DNA from: Taudactylus pleione
Taxonomy: Eukaryota > Chordata > Amphibia > Anura > Myobatrachidae
Assembly (NCBI GenBank): GCA_031769625.1
Contig: JAUIMM010000643.1
Location: forward strand, 2,297,501-2,361,500
DNA length: 64,000 nucleotides
Direction: 5' to 3'
Part shown: in pieces, positions 52,108 through 64,000 of the stretch
How the letters are laid out: the number at the start of each line of letters is the position of its first letter
Numbering within the stretch: the stretch's first letter is position 1
The notes under the pieces: generated by a model
The model's input: the letters and a program-made list of their open reading frames with translations, nothing else
Database searches by the model: none
Told to the model about the DNA's origin: nothing
Made by a program: the position numbers and the translations under genes

Positions 52108-53624
52108 GTGTGTTTGTTTTTGGTGTTATGGAGACTCTGGTCAAAATTTGTACAGTTTATTTGTTTAAAAATGGTTTTGAGGGAAACTGACAGTACAGTG
52201 TTATTTTTCCACAGTCCTACCTCCACGACCACCAGCACCTTCTGCAGCCTCCTCAAATGACAGTGGTAATGATTACAACAGTTACAGTATGGACACAATA
52301 GTGTAATGCTACTGCCTTTTTGATTTTTTGTATAATATTTTTTTTCTTATACTGTACACACAGACAGACTCGTCATTGATGAGGAGGCTGCATGAAGCCC
52401 CATGCTCTGTAAGTACAGTACACCACATTGTTTTCTACAGCACTGTATATCTCTCCTTTTCTTCCCTTGTCAGTGTCTCTCTACCTACGGTATCTCTTTC
52501 TCTCTCTCTCTCTTTATCCCTCTCTCTCTTTCTCAGTGTCTCTCTTTTCTGTACTAGTGTAATAGTAACATTATTTTTTTCAACAGTATCAGCAACGGAA
52601 GCCTACATTCCCGGGCCCAGTGGCCTCATCTGGCCGCGTAAGTACACTACACCACATTTTTTTCTACAGTACTGTATCTCTCTCTCTCTCTTTATCTCTC
52701 TCTCTGTTTTTCTCTCTCTCTCTCTTTCTCTCCCTCTTTCTTTCTCTTTATATTTCTCTCTCTTTAATTTTCCTCTCTCTCTCTCTTTTTCGCTCTCTTT
52801 CCCTGTTTTTCTCTTTCTTTTTCTCTCTCTCTCTCTTTCTGTCCCTGTCTCCCTCTGTTTCTCTCTCTCTCTCTTAAAACATCTCCAACGCCTTCTCCTT
52901 ACACAATAATTGTTTCTGTCATTGTGTATTTTAGTTGAAGACATTGAAGTGCCTCAGCCCTCCCCAGGGCAAGATGAGGACCCAGACTCCCCTCCCCAGC
53001 CAAGTAAGTACTGTATACAGTTTTACACTGTAGGACATTTTGTATTAATAATGTAATATCATGTAAGTACAGTACTGTAAATCTCTGCTTTATTTCCCTA
53101 GTCTCTCTCTCTTTCTCCCTCTCTCTCTTTCTTTCTCTTTCCCCCTCTTTCTCTCCCTCCCTCTTTCTCTCTCTCTTTTTCTCTCTCTCTCTCTCTCTTT
53201 CTCTCTCTTTACATGTTTTTTCCCACAGTTACAGAGACCATACCCCCAGCTGGCCCCAGCGAGAGTCTGCGTAAGTACAGTACTGTACACTACAGTACAT
53301 TGTTCTCTCTCTCTCTTTTTCTCTTTCTCTCTCTTGCTTTTTCTTTCTCTGTCTCTTTCTCTCTCCCTCTCTCTCTTTCTTTCTCTCTCCCCCTCTATCT
53401 CTCTTTCTCTCTACCTCTTTCTTTCTCTCCTTCACTCTCCCCCCTCTCTCTCTCTTTATCTCTGTCTTTCTTTCTCTTTTTCTCTCTCTCTTTTTCTTTC
53501 TCTGTCTCTTTCTCTCTTTTTGTCTCTCTCTTTTTCTCTCTCCCATTCTTTCTCTTTCTCTATTTCTCTATCCCTCTCTCTCCATCTATCTTTCTCTTTC
53601 TCTCTCTCTGTTTCTCCCTCTCCT

Positions 53625-53660
<36 letters not shown>

Positions 53661-56600
53661 CTCTCTCTTTCTCTCTCTCTTTCTCCCTCTCTTTCTTTCT
53701 CCTCTTTCTTTCTCTCCCTCCCTGTCTTTCTTTCTCTCCCTCCCTCTCCCTCTGTCTCTCCCTTTCTCTCTTTCTTTATCCCTCTCTCCCCCTCTATCTT
53801 TCTCTTTCTCTCTCTCTCTCTCTCTCCCTCTCCTTTGTTTCTCTCTCTCTCTTTTTTTTTCTCTCTTTCTCTCTCCCTCTCTTTTTTTTCTCTCCCTCCC
53901 TCTCTTTCTTTCTCTCCCTCCCTCTCCCTCTCCCTCTGTCTCTCCCTCTCTCTCTCCCTCCCTTTCTCTCTTTTTTTTCTCTGTCGTGTGTTTTCATAAA
54001 TTTTTTGACTTGTCAACATTTGTTTTTCTTTGACACACAGATGACTGCTTTATCGTGGAGGCAGGCAGCAGCCCTGCCCCGATCTGTAAGTACAGTAGTG
54101 TACTGTACATTACATTGTTCTACCACTATATACTTACTGTCTCTCTCTATCTCTCCATGCATCTCCAACCTCTTCTCAATACACACTAATTATTTCTCTC
54201 CTTGTGTTTTTCTTATTTTCCAGTACTGTACAGTATGTTTCGGTGACCTGTCTTTAGGTGCATACACACTAGACGATTTGGATGAACGCTAACAATATTG
54301 TTCAATGATATAGTACAGTACATTATACAGTGTTGTTCATATCATCTAGTGTGTACTGTATGCAGTAAATCACCAAGGATGCGTGTGCGACATTTTTCCA
54401 TATTGTTTTCATGCAAAATGACAATTTTTTTTTACCCACAGTGCAAGGCACAGAAGGGCACCAGCCTCCCAGGGATGACTGGAAAAGGAGGCAATCAATT
54501 TTGTGTAAGTACTGTACCGTCCACTACTGTACATTGTCTTCTACTGTATCTCACTCCTTTTTTTACGTTCACAGTGTCTCTCTCTCCCTCCCGTACTACA
54601 AAGACCCATCTCACTTGCTCCGGTGCTCGCGTGCGCACTGCCGGACAATCGACCCGGTTGCGCGCGGATCTGAATCAGGCCCTACTGTAATTCTTTCTCT
54701 ACTGTACTTGTATAACAGGAACATTCTTTTTTTTCCCACCACAGTTCTGCAACAAGGAAAGCCTCGGCGCCAGTCCCCCACTGACCCAAAATAGGGTTTT
54801 TGCCCGGGTAAGTACTGTACCTTACACTACTACAGTATACAGTACTATAAATTGTCTTCTACTGTATCACTCTCTTTTTTTGTGTGTTTGTATTGGTGTT
54901 ATGTACAGTATGGAGGTGTTATTTTTTCTACCGTATTATCGTTTTCTTAAACACACAGTAAAAAAATTAAAACAGGAGCAGCCGGAGCCACAGCTCCCTG
55001 GCCTCTGTATGCGTAAGTAGAGTACTGTATCTTTTTCTGTCTCTCTCCCTCTCTCTGTCTTTCTCTCTCCCTCTCCCCCCCCTCCTTCCCCCCCTTCCTT
55101 TCTCTTTTTCCCTCTCTCTTTCTCTCTCCCTCTCTGTCTCTCCCTCCCTCTCTCTTTTTCATGGTTTTGATGGAAACTGTTCTTTTTCCACAGTCCTACC
55201 ACCACCAACGGCGGCAGCGGCAGCGGAGGCACCACCACCACCAACGGCGGCAGCGGAGGTGGAGGCACCACCACCACCAATGGTGGCAGCGGCGGCACCA
55301 CCACCCTCCAGTGGCATTTACATGCCGCGTAAGTGCAGTACACCACATTCTTTTCTACAGCACTGTATCGCTATCCTTTTTTACCCTTGTCAGTCTCTCT
55401 CTCTCTCTCTCTCACTCTCCCCCATCCCTCTGTCTGTGTTTGTTTTTGTTGTTATGGATGCTCTGTTCAAGATTTATGGTGCGTACACACTGGGCGATAA
55501 AGTGGACGACTCAGGGAGCATATCGTGTAGTGTTTACGCACCATTACACAGGTTATTTGTTTCCAAATGGTTTTGATGGAAACTGTTCTTTTTCCACAGT
55601 CCTACCACCACCAATGGCGGCAGCGGCAGCGGAGGTACCACCACCACCAATGGCGGCAGTGGAGGTACCACCACCAATGGCGGCAGCGGCGGCACCACCA
55701 CCCTCCAGTGGCGTTTCCATGCCGCATAAGTGCAGTACACCACATTCTTTTCTACAGCACTGTATCGCTATCCTTTTTTACCCTTGTCAGTCTCTCTCTC
55801 TCTCTCTCTCCTTCTTTCCCCCCTCCCTCTGTCTGTGTTTGTTTTTGTTGTTATGGAGGCTCTGTTCAAGATTTATGGTGCGTACACACTGGGCGATAAA
55901 GTGGACGACTCAGGGAGCATATCGTGTATTGTGTACGCACCATTATACAGTTTATTTGTTTCCAAATGGTTTTGATGGAAACTGTTCTTTTTCCACAGTC
56001 ACACCACCACCAACGGCAGCGGCACCACCACCATTTTCCACATTTAGAACGCGGCTTGCCGCCCTGAGTAAGTACCGTGCACTACTGTACTGTACATTGT
56101 GCCCTCCTTTTTACAGTGCCTCTCTCTTCCTCCTGTACTCCAAAGACCCATCTCCAACCTCTTCTCCTTACACACTAATTGTTTCTGTACTTGTGTAACA
56201 GGAATATTTTTTTTTCCCCACAGTGCGGGAACGTGGAAGGCCACAGCCCCCCACCAGCCAGTTGCCAGAACCTGGGCCAAGCAGGCCTCACAGGCCGTGT
56301 AAGTACTGTACCCTACACAACTGTACAGTATATTGTCTTCTTCTGTACTGTCTCTCTCTCCTTTTTTTTGTTTTCACAGTGTCTCTTTCTCTCTCTTCTT
56401 TACTACAAAGACGCATCTCCAACCTCTTCTCCTTACAGACTTTGTATATATATATATATATTTTTTTATAAAGGACATTACTCTAAAGGTGCCCATCCAC
56501 TTAAAGATACCGGTATGACAACCACTGCATGATTACGACATTGTAATCATGCAGTTGTTTGTCAGTACAGTAAGTGATGAGCCTACTCTGAACAAGCACT

Positions 56601-57209
56601 TGTTCAGTGCAGGGTCATCATTCATTTGCAAACATGTTTTGCAGATACTGTACAGTAATAGTCATTAAATTGTGGGAGGTTACTGTACTGTATCTGCACC
56701 GCACCAAAAGTATCCCTCTGTCTGCCAGCTTCAGTCAGTATAATCACCTTTGGTGTAGCAATGTTTACACTGTATAGTACTTTTCCTGCATTGTACCGTA
56801 CTGTAGCCATTGTATTGTTCTGTTTGTTTATGTACTGTACAGTACTTTGTTAGGAGCTACAGTAGCCAAACCATTTACAGTAGCACCATACCATATAAAG
56901 GTAAATACAGCACTGTTAATGTGAATATATTTTTTTCCAATACAGTCTTCAGTCATGGACCCTCAGGGAGGCAGGGACCCCAAGGGAGGCAGGGACCACG
57001 CCTGACTCGAGGTAGAGTACAGTATTTACGTTAGTGTCAAGATTGTACAATATTGTATATTAGTGTTGTAATACTGTACCCTTTTTTTTCTCTCCACAGA
57101 ACAAATTATGTTCTTTTTAGGCCTGTACCGGCAGATGGCCCACCACCTGGTGGATCTTTTTTTTAATTTTTTGGTCACCTTATTTTTGTTTATTTATGAT
57201 TTTTATTAA
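50634..57209 (+). CDS. Myb/SANT-like, Pro/Ala-rich transposon gene, 17 phase-1 exons (copy 2; two internal stops)
   Basis: Same gene as 17670-24219. Exon 1 (Myb/SANT-like) is 50634-50871, exon 2 is 51906-52001, exon 3 begins at 52215, and the last coding exon is 57100-57209 with ATTAAA overlapping its stop. The internal TGA in exon 4, the TAG in exon 10 and the AT donors after exons 1 and 13 are all shared with copy 1, so they predate the unit duplication. The only differences seen within exons are scattered substitutions. The product would be a DNA-binding protein with a long Pro/Ala linker; its role in transposition is an inference from Myb-like partner proteins of other DNA transposons. 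Confidence 0.62.
52035..52103. repeat. (TC)n microsatellite, copy 2 (expanded)
   Basis: About 70 bp of TC repeat, roughly 24 bp longer than at 19069-19115. Confidence 0.9.
53303..53985. repeat. ~680-bp polypyrimidine tract in intron 7 (copy 2)
   Basis: Equivalent of 20316-20994; almost only C and T on the plus strand. Its length is nearly unchanged between copies despite its simple composition. Confidence 0.92.
55478..55542. mobile_element. 65-bp hairpin MITE-like element in intron 12, copy 2
   Basis: Inverted ends GGTGCGTACACACT and AGTGTTTACGCACC, as at 22490-22554. Confidence 0.6.
55877..55941. mobile_element. 65-bp hairpin MITE-like element in intron 13, copy 2
   Basis: Duplicated partner of 55478-55542, as at 22889-22953. 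Confidence 0.6.
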
Positions 57210-58572
57210 AATTTGTTTTATTCAGTACAACGTTTTCTGTCTTTACTTGGTTCTGTGGATAAAGTACAGTATACTGTATTTACATTTATTGATACTGTAA
57301 CAACTAAAAGGTAAGAAAATACAGTACAGTAAGTCACCCATTCAGTACTTTTATTAATTGCACACCACTCTTAAGGGGTGATTTAATAAAGCTTGGAGAG
57401 ATAAAAAATTCGAGAAACTGTAAATACAGTAGCACCAACCAATTAGCTACTGTACTACAGTAACTGTCATTTTTCAAACACAGCCTGTACAGTGACAGTT
57501 AGGATCTGATTGGTTGGTGCTATTTATCTAAAATTTTATCTGTCTAAGCTTTAACTAAATAAATACACGACAAGAGTAAACTTTTTTTTAGCTAATCACG
57601 TGTTTTTGCTCCAATGGGTGAAAAAGTGCCAACCAATGTGCTCCCAACTGTCATCTCACAGGTGGTGTTTGAAAAATGACAGTTGGGAGCTGATTGACTG
57701 ACACCTTATCACTTTTTTATCACTTCTCACTCTGTCTCCTAACACTGCTTAGTACAGTAAATACACCCCTTGGAGTGAAAAGACGAGACCGGCTAAAAAA
57801 AGTAAATAGACCACCCCTAAATTGAAAACGTCCCTCAGTGTATACAGTACTGTATGTCTACTGTACTGTATTCTACTGTAAGTGCCGGGCAGCTTGAAAT
57901 CACTGTGATGGGCAACAGGGATACTGTACAGTATATGACTGTGGGCGGCAACCCCCATCGGCCGGCGCGCCCCTGGTGAGTGAAATCCTGGCCAATATGA
58001 CGATACACCCCTGCATCTGTGTGTTATTGACTTTTTGTACCTTTTTAATGACAGATGCACGTGTTGGGTCTCAGGCGCACTTAAAGACTGAATTACATAC
58101 AGTACAAACACCAATTGTATAAATTAATGACAATTTTTATTTAACCTACAGTAACATGCTTTACAGAGGGGGGGGGGACTTCTTTAGCTTTCCACCCCAG
58201 TAGTCCTCTACTGTCCCACACTTCTTTCTTCTGCGCTGGCATGTCCTGGAGTTCCGAGCTGGACACGGACATGACTACTGTACAGTACCTAGGAGGAAAG
58301 AGATGACGTGAGAACAGTCCTTACTCAATGCCGACCGATACGCCCTACTGGACCGAGGACTACACTAAAAGGACTACACGTAATGAAATCAGACGCATGC
58401 GCTATGTAGTTTAGGAAAAGTGACATCTGGTGGGCAAAATGTTGTATTACACGTAATGACTTATTTCACTACTAAACTTTCTTTGTGGCGCGACTCATGG
58501 CGTGGTGTGTGGCGTGCCATGCGTGGCGTGAGAGATAACGCTGTGATGCCACGTTATAGCTGGGCACATCAG
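57210..58572. other. 3' part of the 9.8-kb element, copy 2
   Basis: Equivalent of 24220-25582; no gene seen, rich in TACTGTA motifs, ending in GGCGTG-rich subterminal sequence. Confidence 0.55.
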
Positions 58573-61500
58573 TAGCTTTAGTTTTGCAAGAGTTAAATAG
58601 CGTTGAGCCACAAATTTGACACTTCCAACCAAAAGAGGGGGGTCACTTACAAATGACCCACTTGTATTTTGCCAGGTTAAAAAAGGTTTTGGGCATGAAA
58701 TAGGCTGGCAAAGTGGGCACAGCTGCAGATTGTATTGATTTTAATTAGTAGCTGTAGTTTTGCAAGGCTTCAGTAGCCTTGGGCCTCAAATTTGACACTT
58801 GCAACCAACAGAGGGAGGTCACTTACATATGCCCCAATTATATCTTGCCTGGTCCAACAAGGTTTTGGGCACGAATTAGGCTGGCAAAGTAGCAAAGGAG
58901 CAAAATATATTGATTTGAATAAGTAGCTTTAGTTTTGCAAGGGTTAAATAGCATTGGGCCACAATTTACACTTGAAACAAACAGAGAAGGGTCACTTACA
59001 TATGATCAACTATTATTTTGCCTAGCCCAAAAAGGTTTTGGGTATAAAATAGGCTGGCAAAATGGACACGGGTACAAATTGTATTGATTTGAATAAGTAG
59101 CTGTAGTGTAGCAAGGGTTAAATAGCCTTTGGGCCACAAATTTGACCTTTGCAACCCACAGAAGGGGGTCACTCACATAACACCCACCTGTATTTTGCCT
59201 TGATTAACAAGGTTTTGGGCATGAAATAAGCTTTCGAATTTGGCACAGGCACCAAATTATACCATTTTGAATAAGTAGCTGTAAACTTAAAAGGGTTAAT
59301 TAGCCTTGGGCCACACATTTGACACCTCCAACCAACATAGAAGGGTCACTTACATACGAGCCACTTGAAATTTGCATTACCCAACAAGGTTTTGGGCATA
59401 AAATTGGCTGGCAAAATGGGCACAGGTACAAATTCTATTCATTTGAATGAATAGCTGTAGTTTGGGAGGTTTAAATAGCCGTGGGCCACAAATTTGAAAC
59501 TTGTAATCAACAGAGCAGGGTCACTTACATATGACCCAGCAATATTTTGGCTGGCTTAACAATGTTTTGGGCATGAAATAGGCTGGCAAACTGGGCACAG
59601 ATTTGAACAATTAGCTGTAGGTTTGCAAGGGTTAAACAGCCTCAAGCCACAAACGTGACCATTGCAACCTACAGAGGAGGGCACTTATTTTGGATCCACT
59701 TGTATTTTGACTGGCCAATAATGTTTTGGGCATGAAATATGCTAATGAAGTGGGCACAGGCAGCAAATTGTAACATCTTGAATAAGTAGCTGTAGTGTTA
59801 AAAGGGTTAAATAGCATTGGACCACAAATTTGACACTTCCGTCCAACAGAGAAGGGTAACTTACATATGACCCACTTTTGTTTTGACTGGCCCAACAAGG
59901 TTTTTGGCATAATACAGGCTGGCAAAGAGGGCAAAGGTGCAAATTGTATTGTATTGAATATGTAGCTGTAGTGTTGCAAGTGTTAAATAGCCTTGGGCCA
60001 CAAATTTGACAGTTGCAGTAAACAGAAGGCGGTTAATTACATATGACCCATATGTTTTTTGCCTGGCCCAACAAGGATTTGGGCAAGAAATAGGCTGGCA
60101 ACATGGGCACAGGCACCAAATTATACCATTTTGAATATGTAGATGTAGTGTAGTAAGGGTTAAATAGCCTTGGGCCACAAATTTGACACTTGCAACCAAC
60201 AGAGGGAGGTCACTTACATATGCCCCAATTATATCTTGCCTGGCCCAACAAGGTTTTGGGCACGAATTAGGCTGGCAAAGAAGCAAAGGAGCAAAATATA
60301 TTGATTTGAATAAGTAGCTTTAGTTTTGCAAGGGTTAAATAGCATTGGGCCACAATTTACACTTGAAACAAACAGAGAAGGGTCACTTACATATGATCAA
60401 CTATTATTTTGCCTAGCCCAAAAAGGTTTTGGGTATAAAATAGGCTGGCAAAATGGACACGGGTACAAATTGTATTGATTTGAATAAATAGCTGTAGTGT
60501 AGCAAGGGTTAAATAGCCTTTGGGCCACAAATTTGACCTTTGCAACCCACAGAAGGGGGTCACTCACATAACACCCACCTGTATTTTGCCTTGATTAACA
60601 AGGTTTTGGGCATGAAATAAGCTTTCGAATTTGGCACAGGCACCAAATTATACCATTTTGAATAAGTAGCTGTAAACTTAAAAGGGTTAATTAGCCTTGG
60701 GCCACACATTTGACACCTCCAACCAACATAGAAGGGTCACTTACATACGAGCCACTTGAAATTTGCATTACCCAACAAGGTTTTGGGCATAAAATTGGCT
60801 GGCAAAATGGGCACAGGTACAAATTTTATTCATTTGAATGAATAGCTGTAGTTTGGGAGGTTTAAATAGCCGTGGGCCACAAATGTGAAACTTGTAATCA
60901 ACAGAGCAGGGTCACTTACATATGACCCAGTAATATAGTGCCTGGCTTAACAATGTTTTGGGCATGAAATAGGCTGGCAAAGTGGGCACAGATTGTATTG
61001 ATTTGAAGAAGTAGCTGTAGTTTTGCAAGGGTTAAACAGCCTCATGCCACAAATGTAACCATTGCCACCTACAGAGGGGGGCACTTATATTGGACCCACT
61101 TGTATTTTGCCTGGCCCAACAATGTTTTGGGCATGAAATATGCTAATGAAGTTGGGACAGGCATCAAATTGTAACATATTGAATAAGTAGCTGCAGTGTT
61201 AAAAAGGTTTAAATAGCATTAGACCACAAATTTCACACTTCCGTCCAACAGAGAAGGGTAACTTACATATGACCCACTTGTGTTTTGACTGGCAAAACAA
61301 GGTTTTTGGCATAATATACGCTGACAAAGTGGACACTGGTACAAATTGTATTGTATTGAATATGTAGCTGTAGTGTTGCAAGTGTTAAATAGCCTTGGGC
61401 CACAAATTTGACAGTTGCAGTAAACAGTAGGCGGTTAATTACATATGACCCATATGTTTTTTGCCTGGCCCAACAAGGATTTGGGCAAGAAATAGGCTGG

Positions 61501-64000
61501 CAACATGGGCACAGGCACCAAATTATGCCATTTTGAATATGTAGATGTAGTGTTGTAAGGGTTAAATAGCCTTGGGCCACAAATTTGACATTTGCAACCT
61601 ACAGAGGGAGTCACTTACATAAGAACCATTTGTATATTGCCTTTCCCAACAAGGTTTTGGGCAGGATATAAGTTTGCGAAGTTGGCACAGGCACCAAATT
61701 ATACAATTTTGAATAAGTAGCTGTAAAGTTAAAAGGGTTAAATAGCCTTGGGCCACAAATTTAACCCCTCCAACCAATATAGAAGAGTCACTTACATATG
61801 AGCCACTTGAATTTTGCATGACCAACAAGGTTTTGGGCAAAAAATTGGCTGGCAAAATGGGCACAGGTACAAATGATCTTTATTTGAATAAGTAGCTGTA
61901 GTGTTGCAAGGGTTAAATAGCATTGGGCCACAAATGTGACACAGAGGGGTATCACTTACATGTGATCCACTATTACTCTGGCTGGCACAACCAGTTTTTG
62001 GGCATGAAATAGGCTGGCAAAGTGGGTACAGGCACAATATTTTACCATTTTGAATTAGGTAGCTGTAGTATTGCAAGTGTTAAATAGCCTTGGGCCACAA
62101 ATTCGACACATCCAACCAACATAGAATGGTCACTTACATATGAGCCACTTGTGTATTGACTGGACCAACAAGGTTTTGGGCATAAAATTGGCTGGCAAAT
62201 TGGGTACATGTACAAATTGTACCATTTTGAATTGAGTAGCTGTAGTGTTGCAAGGGTTAAATAGCCTTTTGCGAGAAATGTGACCATTACAACGTACAGA
62301 GGAGGGTCACTTACATAAGAGCCACTTGTATTTTGCGTGGCCCAACAATTTTCTGGGACTGAAAAAGGCTGGCGAAGTGGGCACAAGCACAATATTTCAC
62401 CATTTTGAATTAGGTAGCTGTAGTGATTTAAGGGTTAAATAGCCTTGGGCCACAAATTACACTTGAAACAAACAGAGAAGGGTCACTCACATATGACCAA
62501 CTTTTATTTTGCCTGGCCCAACAAGGTTTTGGGCATTTAATAGGCTGGCACAATGTTCACAGGCACCAAATTTCCTCATTTTGGACAAGTAGCTGTAGTG
62601 TTGCCAGGGTAAATAGCCTTGGGCCACAAATTTGACCATTGCAACCAACAGAGGGATGTCACTTACATGTGATCCACTTTTTTTTTTTGCCTGGCTCAAC
62701 AAGTATTTGGGCATGATATAGGCTGGCAAAGTTGGCAAAGGTACAAATTGTATTAATTTGAATATGTAGCTGTAGTGTCGCCAGGGTTAAATGGCCTTGG
62801 GCCAAAAATTTGACATTTGCAACCAACAGATGGGGGTCACTTACATATGAACCACTTGTATTTTGCCTGGCCCAAAAAGGATTTTGGCAAGAAATAGGGT
62901 GGTAATGTGGGCACAGGGACCAGAATTTCTATATTTGAATAAGTAACTGTAGTTTTGCAAGGGTTAAAACCTTGGGCCACAATTTACACTTGAAACAAAC
63001 AGAGAAGGGTCACTTACATATGATCAACTGTTATTTTGCCTGGCCCAAAAAGGTTTTGGGCATAAAATTGGCTGGCAAAGTGGGCACAGGTACAAATTTT
63101 ACTATTTTGAATTAAGTAGCTGTAGTGTTGCAAGGGTTAAACAGCCATGAGTCAAAAATGTGACGATTACAACGTACAGAGGAGGGTCACTTACATAAGA
63201 GCCTCTTGTATTTTGCTTGGCCTAACAATGTTCTGTGCATGAAAAAGGCTGGCGAAGTGGGCACAGGCATAATATTTTACCTTTTTAAATTAGGTAGCTG
63301 TAGTGTTGCAAGGGTTAAATAGGTTTGGGCCACAAATGAATCAATTGCAACCAACAAAAGGAGGTCAATTACATATGACCTACTTGTATTTTGCCTGGCC
63401 CAACAAGGTTTTGGGCATGAAATAGGCTGGCAAAGGCACAATATTTTACAAGTTTGAATAAGTAGCTGTAGTGTTGCATGGGTTAAATAGCCTTGCACCA
63501 CAAATTTGACTTTTGCAAGCTACATAGATGGGTCACTTACATATGACCCACTTGTAATTTGCCTGGCCCAACAAGTATTTGGGCATGATATAGGCTGGCA
63601 AAATAGGCAAAGGTACAAATTGTACTATTTGAATTAGGTAGCTGTAGTGTTGCAAGGGTTAAATAGCCTTGGGCCACAAATTTGACAATTGCAAATAAAC
63701 AGAAGGAGGTTAATTACATATGATCCACTTGTATTTTGCCTGGCCCAACAAGGATTTGGGCAAGAAATAGGCTGGCAACATGGGCACAGGCACCAAATGA
63801 TAACATTTTGAATAAGTAGATGTAGTGTTGCAAGGGTTAAATAGTCTTGGGCAACAAATTTGACAATTCCAACCAACAGCGGGGTGTCACTTACATATGA
63901 TCCACTTGTATTTTGCTGGCCCAACAAGGTTTTTGGTCATGAAATAGGCTGGCAAAGTGGGCACAGGTTCAAATTGTATTGATTTGAATAAGTAGCTGTA
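58573..64000 (+). repeat. ~175-bp satellite array, second block (copy 2, to window end)
   Basis: Same array as 25583-30040 but with an extra 1391-bp segment: about 58791-60181 is repeated starting at 60182 (for example TGCCCCAATTATATCTTGCC at both places). That is eight monomers. The array is still running when the window ends. Confidence 0.95.

Larger units (their letters stand above)
48753..58572 (+). mobile_element. 9.8-kb DNA transposon carrying a Myb/SANT-like gene, copy 2
   Basis: Same element at the same satellite position with the same termini and TA flanks (48751-48752 and 58573-58574). It is 9820 bp here against 9794 in copy 1, mostly because the TC microsatellite is longer. It contains the same internal duplication, gene, pyrimidine tracts and hairpins. 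Confidence 0.85.

Overview
This window is vertebrate nuclear DNA, most likely from a frog or another amphibian. The histones are animal replication-dependent types: no introns, and the 3' stem-loop of non-polyadenylated histone mRNA instead of a poly(A) signal. The H2B (ending YTSAK) and the H1 look most like Xenopus proteins. The rest is dispersed DNA transposons and an AT-rich satellite. The species cannot be named from the sequence.

The window holds almost two copies of one tandem repeat unit. Base 1 of unit 1 matches base 33556, so unit 1 is 33,555 bp; unit 2 runs from 33556 to the window end and is incomplete. The order in each unit is: (1) a dead Tc1/mariner-like transposon; (2) a short TIR element; (3) a five-gene histone block, H2B(-) H2A(+) H3(-) H4(-) H1(+), within about 8.6 kb; (4) a long array of a ~175-bp satellite, split by a 9.8-kb transposon; (5) about 2.8 kb of dispersed repeats, including a hAT-like element with an internal minisatellite; (6) a short satellite block in the opposite orientation, leading into the next unit.

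All five histone genes are intact in unit 2 (36983-45671). In unit 1 three are broken by independent lesions. H2A has a stop at codon 38. H4 has lost 19 nt and is frameshifted. H2B has lost its start codon and 5' leader, so its only upstream ATG overlaps the TATA box. H3.2 and H1 encode identical proteins in both units. Unit 1 is therefore a partly decayed member of a tandem histone array.

The 9.8-kb element (15789-25582 and 48753-58572) has 17-bp imperfect terminal inverted repeats, a TA target-site duplication that restores the satellite sequence exactly, and inverted subterminal motifs. Inside it a plus-strand gene can be assembled by eye from 17 exons. It begins with a Myb/SANT-like DNA-binding exon, continues with many Pro/Ala-rich mini-exons and ends just before an ATTAAA signal. 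Every intron is phase 1 and the frame closes at 1398 nt. The same two internal stops and two AT-for-GT donor sites occur in both copies. No transposase was recognised in this element.

The histone genes would supply S-phase core and linker histones. H2A and H2B share a divergent promoter; H3, H4 and H1 have their own. The satellite arrays differ between units by four and eight monomers, which fits unequal crossing-over.
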